DNA of 64,000 nucleotides. Source: Jejuia pallidilutea. GTDB taxonomy: Bacteria > Bacteroidota > Bacteroidia > Flavobacteriales > Flavobacteriaceae. How positions within the stretch are numbered: the first letter of the stretch is position 1; each line of letters begins with the position of its first letter. The position numbers and the translations under genes were made by a program. Shown here in pieces: positions 45,642 through 54,563 of this stretch. The DNA is taken from assembly GCF_002973595.1 (NCBI RefSeq), contig NZ_PVEO01000001.1, positions 62,001-126,000 on the forward strand. Direction: 5' to 3'. The notes below the pieces were generated by a model. The model did not search any database. It was not told the DNA's origin and saw only the letters and a list, made by a program, of their open reading frames with translations.

Positions 45642-46883
45642 TTACCTTATCTTCAACGTTACTATTGAAATGATAGCTAATAGAATACCCACAATCCAAA
45701 ATCGAGTTACAATTTTACTTTCATGGTAACCTAATTTTTGATAATGGTGATGTAATGGCGACATTTTAAAAATGCGACGTCCCTCACCATATTTCTTTTT
45801 GGTGTATTTAAACCAACTTACCTGCATTACTACCGACAAGTTTTCTACAAGAAAAATTCCGCACAACACAGGTATTAACCATTCCTTTCTAACGGCAATA
45901 GCTATTACCGCTATAATTCCGCCAATAGTTAAGCTGCCTGTATCACCCATAAACACTTGTGCTGGATAGGTGTTATACCATAAAAACCCAATTAAAGCAC
46001 CTACAAAAGCAGCTATATAAATGGTAATTTCCTCTACTCGTGGGATATACATGATATTTAGGTATTCTGAGAAAATAATATTACCAGATACCCAAGCAAA
46101 AATGCCCAGTGTTAACACTATTATGGCAGAAGTACCTGCGGCTAAACCATCTATACCATCAGTAAGGTTTGCGCCATTTGACACCGCAGTTATTATAAAA
46201 ATTGCTACTAGCACAAAAATTACCCATGCATACTTTTCAAGCTCTGGACTAATCCAAGTGATTAAATTGGCATAATCAAACTCATTATTTTTTACAAAAG
46301 GAATTGTGGTTTTAGTAGATTTTTCTTCACTACTAAACAGTTTTGTAATTGGCAAATCAGGGTCTGCAGCCAATAATTCTTGTTGCTGGCTTACAGGAAG
46401 TTTTTCTTTAATAGTAACGTTATCATTAAAATAAAGCGCTAACCCAACAATGAGCCCCAAACCAATTTGCCCCATTACTTTAAATCGTCCTTTTAAACCT
46501 TCTTTATCGTTTTTAAATTTTTTGATGTAATCATCTAAAAACCCAATAATACCCATCCAAACCGTAGTGATGATGAGCAAAATAATGTATACATTTTCTA
46601 GTTTAGCCAATAGAAACACTGGAATTAATGTTGCTAAAATTATAATAATACCACCCATTGTTGGTGTTCCCGCTTTTTCTGCCTGACCTTCAAGACCTAA
46701 ATCCCGTATGGTTTCGCCCATTTGTTTATTTTGTAAAAACCGAATGATACGCTTTCCATAAATGGTAGAAATTAGCAAAGACAAAATCATAGCTAGAGCA
46801 CCTCTAAAGGTTAAAAAACCAAAAAGAGTAGCTCCAGGAAACTGGAATTGCTTTTCTAAATAATCAAATAGGTAGTATAACAT
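45642..46883 (-). CDS. mraY: Phospho-N-acetylmuramoyl-pentapeptide transferase
   Basis: The 413-aa polytopic enzyme makes lipid I. Conserved loops are [11 protein letters not shown], the catalytic DDYIKK (about 115-120), [12 protein letters not shown] and FMGDTGSL, plus the late [10 protein letters not shown]. Compared with E. coli MraY (360 aa) there is an extra stretch of roughly 50 residues around 150-205, containing polar sequence ([19 protein letters not shown]), as is usual in Bacteroidota. It follows murE by 41 bp, a gap filled by a REP-like element. Confidence 0.96.
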   Translation of the reverse strand: MLYYLFDYLEKQFQFPGATLFGFLTFRGALAMILSLLISTIYGKRIIRFLQNKQMGETIRDLGLEGQAEKAGTPTMGGIIIILATLIPVFLLAKLENVYIILLIITTVWMGIIGFLDDYIKKFKNDKEGLKGRFKVMGQIGLGLIVGLALYFNDNVTIKEKLPVSQQQELLAADPDLPITKLFSSEEKSTKTTIPFVKNNEFDYANLITWISPELEKYAWVIFVLVAIFIITAVSNGANLTDGIDGLAAGTSAIIVLTLGIFAWVSGNIIFSEYLNIMYIPRVEEITIYIAAFVGALIGFLWYNTYPAQVFMGDTGSLTIGGIIAVIAIAVRKEWLIPVLCGIFLVENLSVVMQVSWFKYTKKKYGEGRRIFKMSPLHHHYQKLGYHESKIVTRFWIVGILLAIISIVTLKIR

Positions 46884-46894
46884 CTGTTATATTT

Positions 46895-46926
46895 TGAGAT
46901 TCTTCGCTTACGCTCTGAATGACATT
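46895..46926. repeat. REP-like intergenic element between murE and mraY
   Basis: The stretch TGAGATTCTTCGCTTACGCT...GAATGACATT has an imperfect hairpin (AGATTCTTCGC / GCTCTGAAT-type) and is of the 'GAGATTC...GAATGACA' type that I know as a dispersed repeat in Flavobacteriaceae genomes. It abuts the murE stop. Other hairpins of related form are at 21.9, 35.2, 35.8 and 53.2 kb. Confidence 0.55.
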
Positions 46927-48388
46927 ATTTTTGTAACTGTTTTAAAAATTCTTGTACTATTTTATAATCATCAAAATCGAAACGCTCTCCCTTTATTTCT
47001 TGATAGGTTTCGTGTCCTTTTCCTGCTATTAAAATAATATCGTTTGCTTCTGCTAATTGACATGCCGTTTTAATGGCCTGTTTTCTATCTACAATAGACA
47101 GTGTTTTTTTAAAGTTTTGAGGCTCAACACCTTTCTCCATATCCTCAATAATTGCTACAGGCGATTCGCTTCTTGGATTATCACTTGTAAAAATGACTTT
47201 TGTACTTAATTCTGAAGCAATATGCGCCATTTTAGGACGTTTGGTTTTATCTCTATCGCCACCGCACCCCACAACAGTTATTAAAGATTCGTTTTTGGTG
47301 CGAATACTATTTATGGTTTCTAATACATTTTTTAAAGCATCAGGAGTATGGGCATAATCTACAATTGCTGTAATTTTTTCATCAGACACTAGATATTGAA
47401 AACGTCCACTTACACTTTTCAATTCACTTATTAAACGTAAAATTTCTACCTTTTCTAAACCAAGCAATTCTGCGGTTGCGTAAATTGCAAGTACGTTGTA
47501 GGCATTAAAATTTCCTATTAAGCGTGTCCATACTTCACTTCCTTCTATAGTAAGCAACAAACCACTAAATTCATTTTCTAGAATTTGCGCTTTATAGTCT
47601 GCATAACCTTTTAGCGCATAAGTGTATTTTTTTGCATTAGTATTTTGCAGCATTATTAGTCCGTTTTTATCGTCGGTGTTAGACAATGCAAATGCATGTT
47701 TACCTAAACCGTCAAAAAAGGATTTCTTCACATCTCTGTATTCTGCAAACGTTTTATGATAATCTAGATGGTCATGAGACAAATTGGTAAACACACCCCC
47801 TTCAAACCTTAAACCTTCTGTTCTACTTTGATGAATTCCATGAGAACTCACCTCCATAAAGCAGAATTCTACACCCGCCTCATTCATTAGCTTTAAATAC
47901 TTATTAATGGTAAGGGAGTCTGGTGTGGTATGTGTAGCTTTATACTCTACATCATCAACCAAAACTTTTACCGTAGACAACAACCCAACCTTGTATCCCG
48001 CATTTTTAAACAATTGATACAACAGGGTGGTAACCGTAGTTTTTCCATTTGTACCTGTTACACCAACAAGCTTCAAATTATCCGAAGGGGCATCGAAATA
48101 ATTTGAAGACATAATTGCCAGTGCTTTGTTTGAGTTGTCAACCTCTACGTAAGTAATCCCATCAACTAATTTTGCAGGTAAAGTTTCGCATATAATTGCC
48201 AATGCACCTTTATCTATAGCCACATTTATATAATTATGCCCGTCTACCACGGTGCCTCGAATAGCCACAAACACATCGTTATTGGCTATATTTCTAGAAT
48301 CGAAATCGATACTATTTATAGCAATGTTTGTGCTACCAACAACAGCATTCAGGTTTACCTTATATAATATGTCCTTTAGTACATTCAC
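46925..48388 (-). CDS. murE: UDP-MurNAc-tripeptide synthetase, meso-diaminopimelate-adding
   Basis: The 487-aa Mur ligase has the ATP loop GVTGTNGKTTVTTL (109-122), the N-terminal UDP-binding part with DSRNI, the YAHTPDAL block (345-352) and DNPR (403-406). The DNPR motif indicates meso-diaminopimelate rather than lysine as the third residue of the stem peptide, hence a Gram-negative-type peptidoglycan. Its start overlaps the ftsI stop by 4 bp. Confidence 0.97.
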   Translation of the reverse strand: MNVLKDILYKVNLNAVVGSTNIAINSIDFDSRNIANNDVFVAIRGTVVDGHNYINVAIDKGALAIICETLPAKLVDGITYVEVDNSNKALAIMSSNYFDAPSDNLKLVGVTGTNGKTTVTTLLYQLFKNAGYKVGLLSTVKVLVDDVEYKATHTTPDSLTINKYLKLMNEAGVEFCFMEVSSHGIHQSRTEGLRFEGGVFTNLSHDHLDYHKTFAEYRDVKKSFFDGLGKHAFALSNTDDKNGLIMLQNTNAKKYTYALKGYADYKAQILENEFSGLLLTIEGSEVWTRLIGNFNAYNVLAIYATAELLGLEKVEILRLISELKSVSGRFQYLVSDEKITAIVDYAHTPDALKNVLETINSIRTKNESLITVVGCGGDRDKTKRPKMAHIASELSTKVIFTSDNPRSESPVAIIEDMEKGVEPQNFKKTLSIVDRKQAIKTACQLAEANDIILIAGKGHETYQEIKGERFDFDDYKIVQEFLKQLQK

Positions 48389-50394
48389 GATATTTCTAAA
48401 ACAACATTTTGATTCTTTTTTACTTTTTGCCCTTTAGCAACCGATTGTTTTTTTACCACTCCAGACCCTTTAAAACTTACCTTAAGCCCCATATTTTCTA
48501 ATAAAGCTATGGCATCCATAGCGGGTAAACCTACAACATTTGGCATAATGGTTCTATAAGTTTGTGCGGTATTATAATAACTTTCAAATTGTTTTTTTAC
48601 AGAAGCATGCTGCACCTCTAAAGATTCTATTTCGTCTATTAACGGTGTATCTGTAAATATTTTTTGAGCTATACTTTTGAAGACCGGACCCGACACATCG
48701 GCGCCATAATATCCTTTTTGTGTACTTGGTTTATGAATAACCACGATACAGGAATATTTTGGATTTTCTACTGGAAAATATCCAGCAAACGAAGACACAT
48801 AACGTTTGTTCTCTTTCCAATCTTCCATCCAGTACTCTGTTTGTGCGGTTCCTGTTTTTCCTGCCATAGAAAAATGTGGCGAGTACAAACGTTTTCCTGT
48901 ACCACGTTCTACAACATTCTTTAAAATTTCTTGAATTTCCCCAAGTGTTTTATCAGAGCATATTTTAGACTTAATTACCTCTTTATCAAAAGCTTCAACT
49001 ACATCTTCAAATTCCCTAACCGATTTTAAAAAGCGAGGTTTTACCATAACACCATTATTGGCAATGGCATTATAAAACGTTAATGTTTGTAGAGGGGTTA
49101 ATCTTAAGTTGTAACCATAAGCCATGGAAGGTAATGCGTTTTTGCTCCACAGTTTATCCCCCGGTTTTGGTATAACAGGCTTACCCTCACCAATTATTGG
49201 TAAGTTTAAAGTTTTGTTTAAGGACCATTTATCTATGTACTTTAAAAACCTTTCAGGATTATCGGCATAATTTTCATCAATAATGGTAGCTAAACCAATA
49301 TTTGAAGACACTTCTAAGGCTTTAGCTACAGAAATTTCACCATAACCCCCATGATGCGAATCGTAAATTTTTCTTCTGTAAAACGTCTTCACCCCTTTTT
49401 TTGTATCAACTATAGTAGCCGTATCCACAACTTTATCTTCTAAAGCCGCCATAAGTGCCATAACTTTAAATGTTGAACCAGGTTCATGCGATTCTCCTAC
49501 AGCATAATTTAACCGCTCATAATACGTACCTTTTTCAGTTCTTCCCAAATTAGATATTGCCCTAATTTCACCAGTCTCCACTTCCATTACAACTACACAA
49601 CCATGCTCAGCTTCATAATACTCCAGCTGTTTTAAAAGTGCATGGTGTGCAATGTCTTGAATATTAACATCTATTGTTGTGTACACATCCAACCCGTCCT
49701 TTGGCTCAATTTTGTTATAATCTACAATGGGCTTCCATTGGTTTTTACCAATTTGCTGTTTGGCATGCTTACCATCTGTCCCTCTTAAATATTTTACACC
49801 AAAAGCCCCATCTAGACCTGGGCGTGTTACGTTTCCTTCCTCGTCTATACGCTCGTAACCAATAGTACGTTGTGCAATACCTCCCATAGGATGCTCGCGC
49901 TTTGTTTTTTGCTCCACAATTAATCCTCCTTTAAACGGACTAAGCTTTAACATTGGGAAAGTGCGCATTCGCATATACTCTAAATACCCTAAATTTTTAG
50001 CCAGAAGGAGATACCTGTTTTTGTTAGCTCTTGCCTTACGTATCAAACGCTGGTATTGAGATGACGTTTTTCTACCAGGAAATTTCGCCAAAGAGTCGCA
50101 AAGCGTTTTTAAATTTTCCTCAAAAATTGAAGATGTTGGCGTTAGGGCATCAAACCTAATATCGTACTTAGGTATAGAAGTTGCCAATAAATTACCATTA
50201 ACAGAATACACATTACCACGGTTTGCTGGAATAACAAAATCTTTAACAATACGCTCACTAGCCTTAGCTCGATATTCATCGCCTTGCACAAATTGGATAT
50301 TAGCCAACTTTACCATAACAGCAATACCGAAGATGAACATACATCCTGCTATGAAATACAATCGGTTTAATATGTTTTTCTCGCTTACTGCCAA
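48385..50394 (-). CDS. ftsI: Septal penicillin-binding protein FtsI (transpeptidase) with C-terminal PASTA domain
   Basis: The 669-aa class B PBP has one N-terminal membrane span (about 11-32), a dimerisation/pedestal domain and the transpeptidase domain. Active-site motifs are STFK (Ser307, Lys310), SSN (363-365) and KTG (513-515). The last 60 residues are a PASTA domain (MPNVVGLPAMDAIALL...), a feature of Bacteroidota and Gram-positive FtsI-type proteins but absent from E. coli FtsI. PASTA domains bind peptidoglycan or help divisome placement. It cross-links septal peptidoglycan made by FtsW. It lies 8 bp after ftsL and overlaps murE. Confidence 0.96.
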   Translation of the reverse strand: MAVSEKNILNRLYFIAGCMFIFGIAVMVKLANIQFVQGDEYRAKASERIVKDFVIPANRGNVYSVNGNLLATSIPKYDIRFDALTPTSSIFEENLKTLCDSLAKFPGRKTSSQYQRLIRKARANKNRYLLLAKNLGYLEYMRMRTFPMLKLSPFKGGLIVEQKTKREHPMGGIAQRTIGYERIDEEGNVTRPGLDGAFGVKYLRGTDGKHAKQQIGKNQWKPIVDYNKIEPKDGLDVYTTIDVNIQDIAHHALLKQLEYYEAEHGCVVVMEVETGEIRAISNLGRTEKGTYYERLNYAVGESHEPGSTFKVMALMAALEDKVVDTATIVDTKKGVKTFYRRKIYDSHHGGYGEISVAKALEVSSNIGLATIIDENYADNPERFLKYIDKWSLNKTLNLPIIGEGKPVIPKPGDKLWSKNALPSMAYGYNLRLTPLQTLTFYNAIANNGVMVKPRFLKSVREFEDVVEAFDKEVIKSKICSDKTLGEIQEILKNVVERGTGKRLYSPHFSMAGKTGTAQTEYWMEDWKENKRYVSSFAGYFPVENPKYSCIVVIHKPSTQKGYYGADVSGPVFKSIAQKIFTDTPLIDEIESLEVQHASVKKQFESYYNTAQTYRTIMPNVVGLPAMDAIALLENMGLKVSFKGSGVVKKQSVAKGQKVKKNQNVVLEIS

Positions 50395-50402
50395 GGTTTA
50401 TT

Positions 50403-50720
50403 TTAATCTTTAGATTTTACTTTTATTTTTTGCGGCGGTATCACCGAAGGCGCCAAACCTTTTTCTTTCATTTTTGCTACTACTGCCGATTCCATTTTTA
50501 ATCGCATCAACCTAGAGCGCCCATCTACAAATGCAGATCGCATTTCCTTAACCTCATTTGTTAATCGGGCAATTTCATGCACTTTCTCATCTGCACTATG
50601 CGAACTTGCAATCATAATTATTGCTAAAACAGATATAAAAATGATGATACGCCAGTTTTTAAACGAATCGTCACTTACTAGAAATGTACCCTTTAATATG
50701 TTATAGATATTCTTCTTCAC
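50403..50720 (-). CDS. ftsL: FtsL-like cell division protein
   Basis: The 105-aa protein has the FtsL topology: a short cytoplasmic tail, one membrane span (about 25-42, IIIFISVLAIIMIASS) and a periplasmic heptad-like coiled coil (VHEIARLTNEVKEMRSAFV). It ends with a basic tail. It fits the Bacteroidota FtsL-like family in size and location between rsmH and ftsI. With FtsQ and FtsB it would form the complex activating FtsWI; no ftsB is in the window. Confidence 0.85.
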   Translation of the reverse strand: MKKNIYNILKGTFLVSDDSFKNWRIIIFISVLAIIMIASSHSADEKVHEIARLTNEVKEMRSAFVDGRSRLMRLKMESAVVAKMKEKGLAPSVIPPQKIKVKSKD

Positions 50721-50788
50721 TCTGCTTACCGTATAACTTTTATAGCCATCTTCCCTTTTGGGAAAGAATTTAGACTTGCTTAATTAAA

Positions 50789-51691
50789 TTATAGCTTTTC
50801 AGCTATTCTAAGTTTTGCACTTCTTGCTCTGTTATTTTTTTTGATTTCCTCTTTTGTTGGCACTATTAAACCATTTATTTTTTTTAGAGGCACCTCAAAA
50901 TTTCCAAACATATCACGCTCTGGCTCTCCTTCAAACAAACCGTTTCTAATAAAGCGCTTTACCAATCTATCCTCTAAAGAGTGGTACGAAATAAAACTTA
51001 GCCTCCCACCTTGTTTTAAAATCTCTGGCGTTTGCAACAAGAACTCTTTTAAAGCTTCAATCTCTTGATTTACCTCAATACGAATAGCCTGATAGATTTG
51101 AGCCAAAATTTTATTCTCATGCCTAGGCGGTAAAAATTTCTTCAGCACCGTCTTTAATTCCTCACTAGTTACAATAGGTTTATCTTGCCTACGCTCTACA
51201 ATTAATCTTGCCATGGCAGCAGCTGGTCTTAACTCACCATATTGCGAAAACACCAACCTTAACCGCTCCTCATCATATTCATTTACCACGTGGTATGCAG
51301 ACAATTCGTTTTGTTGGTTCATTCGCATGTCTAATTTTGCTTCAAATCGTGTTGAAAACCCTCGTTCTGCAACATCAAACTGATGGGACGATACGCCAAA
51401 ATCGGCCAATACACCATCAACCTCTTTAACACCGTGAAATCTTAAAAAACGCTTTACATACCTGAAGTTTTCATTTATCAGTACGAAACGATCATCATCA
51501 ATTGCATTGGCCAACGCATCTAAGTCCTGATCGAAAGCGTACAACCTTCCGTTTACTCCCAATCGATCTAGAATCCCCCTACTGTGGCCACCACCACCAA
51601 ACGTAACATCTACATAAACTCCATCTGGCTTTATGTTTAAACCATCAACGGTTTCCTTTAATAATACTGGATTATGATACATCGCCGTCAT
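50789..51691 (-). CDS. rsmH: 16S rRNA (cytosine-1402-N4)-methyltransferase RsmH (MraW)
   Basis: The 300-aa SAM methyltransferase has motif I YVDVTFGGGGHSRGIL, then YAFDQDLDAL, ADFGVSSHQFD, and the C-terminal SYHSLEDRLVKRFIRNG, all typical of MraW. It modifies C1402 in the decoding centre of 16S rRNA. It overlaps the end of mraZ by 20 bp, as often found in dcw clusters, so the two are translated together. Confidence 0.97.
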   Translation of the reverse strand: MTAMYHNPVLLKETVDGLNIKPDGVYVDVTFGGGGHSRGILDRLGVNGRLYAFDQDLDALANAIDDDRFVLINENFRYVKRFLRFHGVKEVDGVLADFGVSSHQFDVAERGFSTRFEAKLDMRMNQQNELSAYHVVNEYDEERLRLVFSQYGELRPAAAMARLIVERRQDKPIVTSEELKTVLKKFLPPRHENKILAQIYQAIRIEVNQEIEALKEFLLQTPEILKQGGRLSFISYHSLEDRLVKRFIRNGLFEGEPERDMFGNFEVPLKKINGLIVPTKEEIKKNNRARSAKLRIAEKL

Positions 51692-52139
51692 CGTCTTGCC
51701 CCATTACTTCTTCAGCTAAATCAGCAAAATCCAGAGCCGCGTCATCAATAGACTGCTCATATAATGCCTTATCCCATATCTCGATAATATTTATCGATGG
51801 TGAAAGCACAATGTCTTTTGAAATGTTCGCAAAAACCGTTAAATCCTTTGGAATTAACAATCTTCCATTTCCATCAACTTCAACAATTCTAGCGCCAGCA
51901 CTAAAGCGCCTGATAAAATCGTTATTCTTTTTTTTAAACCTATTTAACCTGTTCATTTTCTGCATTAACAGCTGCCATTCCGCCATTGGATACAATTCTA
52001 AACAGGTTTGAAACACAGAACGCCGTAATACAAAACCATCGTCAAGAATTGGCATTAACTGTTTTTTCATGCCAGCAGGAATCATCATTCGACCTTTTAC
52101 ATCGACTTTACAATTGTATGTTCCTATTAATGAATGCAC
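51672..52139 (-). CDS. mraZ: Division/cell wall cluster transcriptional repressor MraZ
   Basis: The 155-aa protein has two SpoVT/AbrB-like MraZ domains: GTYNCKVDVKGRMMIPAGMKK in the first, ARIVEVDGNGRLLIPKDL in the second. Each carries the DxxGR motif of the family. MraZ forms a ring that binds several direct repeats in the dcw promoter and represses the cluster. Exactly such repeats, three boxes at 10-bp spacing, lie upstream of the gene (52189-52217). It is the first gene of the cluster and overlaps rsmH. Confidence 0.95.
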   Translation of the reverse strand: MHSLIGTYNCKVDVKGRMMIPAGMKKQLMPILDDGFVLRRSVFQTCLELYPMAEWQLLMQKMNRLNRFKKKNNDFIRRFSAGARIVEVDGNGRLLIPKDLTVFANISKDIVLSPSINIIEIWDKALYEQSIDDAALDFADLAEEVMGQDDDGDVS

Positions 52140-52171
52140 TATAACAGTTTCAGGTTTTGGTGTTTAAGATT

Positions 52172-52179
52172 CAAATATA
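52172..52179 (-). promoter_or_regulatory. -7 element of the dcw (mraZ) promoter
   Basis: The minus strand reads TATATTTG, an exact TAnnTTTG, 32 bp before the mraZ ATG. The region where the -33 element should lie is occupied by the MraZ boxes, so repressor binding would block polymerase. Confidence 0.6.
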
Positions 52180-52188
52180 TTTAAAATT

Positions 52189-52217
52189 TACCACGTTTTA
52201 CCACTCTTTACCACTTT
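52189..52217 (-). promoter_or_regulatory. MraZ box array (operator of the dcw cluster)
   Basis: On the minus strand three GTGG cores, each followed by TAAA or TAAAT, recur with exact 10-bp period (plus-strand CCAC at 52191, 52201 and 52211). Direct repeats with a GTG(G) core and one helical turn of spacing are the known MraZ binding pattern in other bacteria. A single further TTTACCAC is at 52358-52365. Binding by this MraZ is inferred. Confidence 0.65.
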
Positions 52218-52402
52218 TGTTGATAAATTTTCGATTAAGAGCGTTTATTTATGGCTTTTCAAACCATTTTAATAAATCTAAAACCTCATTATCAAGCAAT
52301 TAAAAAGTGGGACAATTTGTTATTAACCGATGTTGACAACACACTAAACGCACACCCTTTACCACTAAAAAATTAAACCCTTTAAAATATGAATGATTTA
52401 AC

Positions 52403-52410
52403 TATATTTG
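52403..52410 (+). promoter_or_regulatory. -7 promoter element for the alpha/beta hydrolase gene
   Basis: TATATTTG matches TAnnTTTG and lies 16 bp before the ATG. No -33 TTG is evident. A lone MraZ-like core (52358-52365) lies just upstream. Confidence 0.4.
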
Positions 52411-52426
52411 TTTTGAAAGTAAAAGG

Positions 52427-53206
52427 ATGAACATAAGATTAATGGGGGATAGCTTAAGAAAAGAGAAAGACTATAGTTACATAGAGGTTGGCGAAGGCAC
52501 GCCTATTATCGTGCTACACGGTTTAATGGGAGGATTGAGTAATTTTGATGCTGTAAAGCACTATTTTAGCAATAAAGGCTACAAGGTTGTAATTCCAGAA
52601 TTACCCATATATAGCATGTCGCTACTAAAAACCAACGTAAAAAGTTTTGCTAAATATTTACACGATTTTATAGAATTTAAAGGGTTTGAAGAAGTGATTT
52701 TGTTAGGAAATTCCTTAGGCGGACATATTGGCTTGTACCACACCAAACTATATCCAGAAAAAATTAAAGGACTTGTAATTACTGGAAGTTCTGGACTTTA
52801 CGAAAGCGCCATGGGCAGTGGCTATACAAAACGTAGTGATTACGAGGTTATTAAAAAGAAAGCCCAGGACGTGTTTTACGACCCCGATGTTGCCACTAAA
52901 GATATTGTAGACGAGGTTTATGCCACAGTAAACGACCGTAACAAATTAATTAAAACTTTAGCGATTGCTAAAAGCGCCATTAGACATAACATGGCGAAAG
53001 ATTTACCCAAAATGAATACACCTACCTGTATTATTTGGGGCAAAAACGACAACGTTACACCACCTGAAGTTGCCGAAGAATTTCAAAACCTGTTACCTGA
53101 TGCCGATTTATATTGGATTGACAAATGTGGGCACGCAGCTATGATGGAGCATCCTGAAGAATTTAACAAAATACTTGATGGGTGGTTAACCAAACGCAAT
53201 CTCTAA
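52427..53206 (+). CDS. Alpha/beta hydrolase
   Basis: The 259-aa protein has the alpha/beta hydrolase fold elements: the oxyanion motif VLHGLMGG, the nucleophile elbow LGNSLGGH with Ser96, the acid in WGKNDNVTPPE and the catalytic histidine in DKCGHAAMMEHPEEF. There is no signal peptide, so it is cytoplasmic. It resembles esterases and meta-cleavage hydrolases, but the substrate cannot be stated. It diverges from mraZ and precedes yihA, an order I know from other Flavobacteriaceae, which suggests an ordinary housekeeping role. Confidence 0.85.
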   Translation: MNIRLMGDSLRKEKDYSYIEVGEGTPIIVLHGLMGGLSNFDAVKHYFSNKGYKVVIPELPIYSMSLLKTNVKSFAKYLHDFIEFKGFEEVILLGNSLGGHIGLYHTKLYPEKIKGLVITGSSGLYESAMGSGYTKRSDYEVIKKKAQDVFYDPDVATKDIVDEVYATVNDRNKLIKTLAIAKSAIRHNMAKDLPKMNTPTCIIWGKNDNVTPPEVAEEFQNLLPDADLYWIDKCGHAAMMEHPEEFNKILDGWLTKRNL

Positions 53207-53244
53207 ACTACAAAACAAAAACCAATAGTTCTAAAATAAGAGAT

Positions 53245-53262
53245 TTTCGCCTTGTGGCGGAA
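53245..53262. repeat. REP-like hairpin upstream of yihA
   Basis: TTTCGCC-TTGT-GGCGGAA pairs over 7 bp with one G-U pair, preceded by AGA and followed by AGTAAT. It ends 11 bp before the yihA start, so in the mRNA it would stand next to the initiation site. Confidence 0.5.
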
Positions 53263-53273
53263 GTAATAAAATA

Positions 53274-53861
53274 ATGAAAATTAAATCTGCCGAATTTGTT
53301 GTAAGTAATTCTGATGTTGCAAAATGCCCCAAAAGCAGCCTACCAGAATATGCATTTATTGGCAGAAGTAATGTTGGAAAATCCTCGTTAATTAACATGT
53401 TAACAGGACGTAAGAGTTTAGCAAAAACTTCTGGAAAACCAGGAAAAACGCAACTTATTAATCACTTTTTAATTAATAAAAATTGGCATTTGGTAGATTT
53501 ACCTGGCTATGGTTATGCACGGGTTTCTAAAAGCACGAAAAAGGTATTTCAAAAATTTATTACCGAATATTTTGCACAAAGAGAACAGTTAGTAACCGCC
53601 TTTGTATTGGTAGATATTCGCCACAAACCACAACCTATAGATTTAGAATTTATGCAATGGATGGGAGAGCACGGTATACCCTTCTCTATTATATTTACAA
53701 AAGCAGATAAATTAAAACCCAAAGCCATTGAAAACCACATTGCAGAGTACAAAACCGTTATGCTAGAATTTTGGGAAGATATGCCCAATTACTTTGTAAC
53801 CTCTGCCTCTAAAAGCATAGGAAAAGATGATGTTCTGGATTATATTGAGGGATTGAACTAA
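53274..53861 (+). CDS. yihA: Ribosome biogenesis GTP-binding protein YihA/YsxC (EngB)
   Basis: The 195-aa TRAFAC GTPase has G1 GRSNVGKSS (30-38), G3 DLPGYG (75-80), G4 TKAD (142-145) and G5 SAS near 178. EngB assists late assembly of the 50S subunit and is essential in many bacteria. Length is typical. It lies 67 bp after the hydrolase gene and 10 bp before the two-frame gene. Confidence 0.96.
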   Translation: MKIKSAEFVVSNSDVAKCPKSSLPEYAFIGRSNVGKSSLINMLTGRKSLAKTSGKPGKTQLINHFLINKNWHLVDLPGYGYARVSKSTKKVFQKFITEYFAQREQLVTAFVLVDIRHKPQPIDLEFMQWMGEHGIPFSIIFTKADKLKPKAIENHIAEYKTVMLEFWEDMPNYFVTSASKSIGKDDVLDYIEGLN

Positions 53862-53871
53862 AGCATTTTAG

Positions 53872-54563
53872 ATGAAGCTTTTTTTTATTATATCACTAGT
53901 CGTTTTAATACCATTAGGCAATCTTTTTTGTCAAGACAAAGTTTACCTAGATACAACTGGAAAAGAAATCTCATTTACAGAATTTCAAGTAAAATGGAGA
54001 GATAGAGATACACTGCGAACACGATGGGATTATATTGGAAAAGACGGAAAACGTTATTGCCAATTAAAAAAAACGTTTATGTTGCTGGAAAAATTCAAAT
54101 TAATGAAATAAAAAAGCAAATAGAAAACCTTACTAGTAGAGTTATTGATAGCTCAAAAAATATTTTTATTTCTTACTATTACAAAGACGACTTGTGTTCT
54201 ACATCTATAGACAATAAATGGGCAAGAACCGAAATAAAAGAAATGAAAAGGTATTACAAACCCCAAATTAAAAAAATAAAGCATACGGGAACCATATTTA
54301 TATGTTTATTTGAACAAGGTATTTTTTTAAAAAATAAGCCAAAGAGCAAATACGAATACTTTTATACGGACACAAACAACTTCTTCAGAAATAACATATT
54401 TAAAAGTCCAACTTTATGCGGATCTTATGCCTTATTTAAACCTAACGGAGAGGTTTTAATATTTAATGGGGAATCGAGACCAGATTTTATGATAAAAAAT
54501 CTTAAATCAAAAAAATGGAATACTTTTTTTAAATATTACTACAAACAAAACCCTACCCCTTAA
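53872..54563 (+). CDS. Secreted conserved hypothetical protein spread over two frames (A8 tract; frameshift or -1 recoding)
   Basis: The first frame (53872-54111, 79 codons) has a signal peptide ending LFCQ. It runs well to WDYIGKDGKRYCQLKK, after which it reads into unrelated sequence and stops. The second frame (-1 relative) continues sensibly from an A8 tract at 54066-54073 as NVYVAGKIQINEIKK and goes to 54563. Joined at the tract the product is 230 aa, whose C-terminal half has conserved-looking blocks (TLCGSYALFKPNGEVLIFNG). The tract forms the slippery heptamer A-AAA-AAA in phase with the first frame. A lost A, a sequencing error or programmed -1 frameshifting would all explain it. Function unknown; its end overlaps the permease gene by 11 bp. 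Confidence 0.6.
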
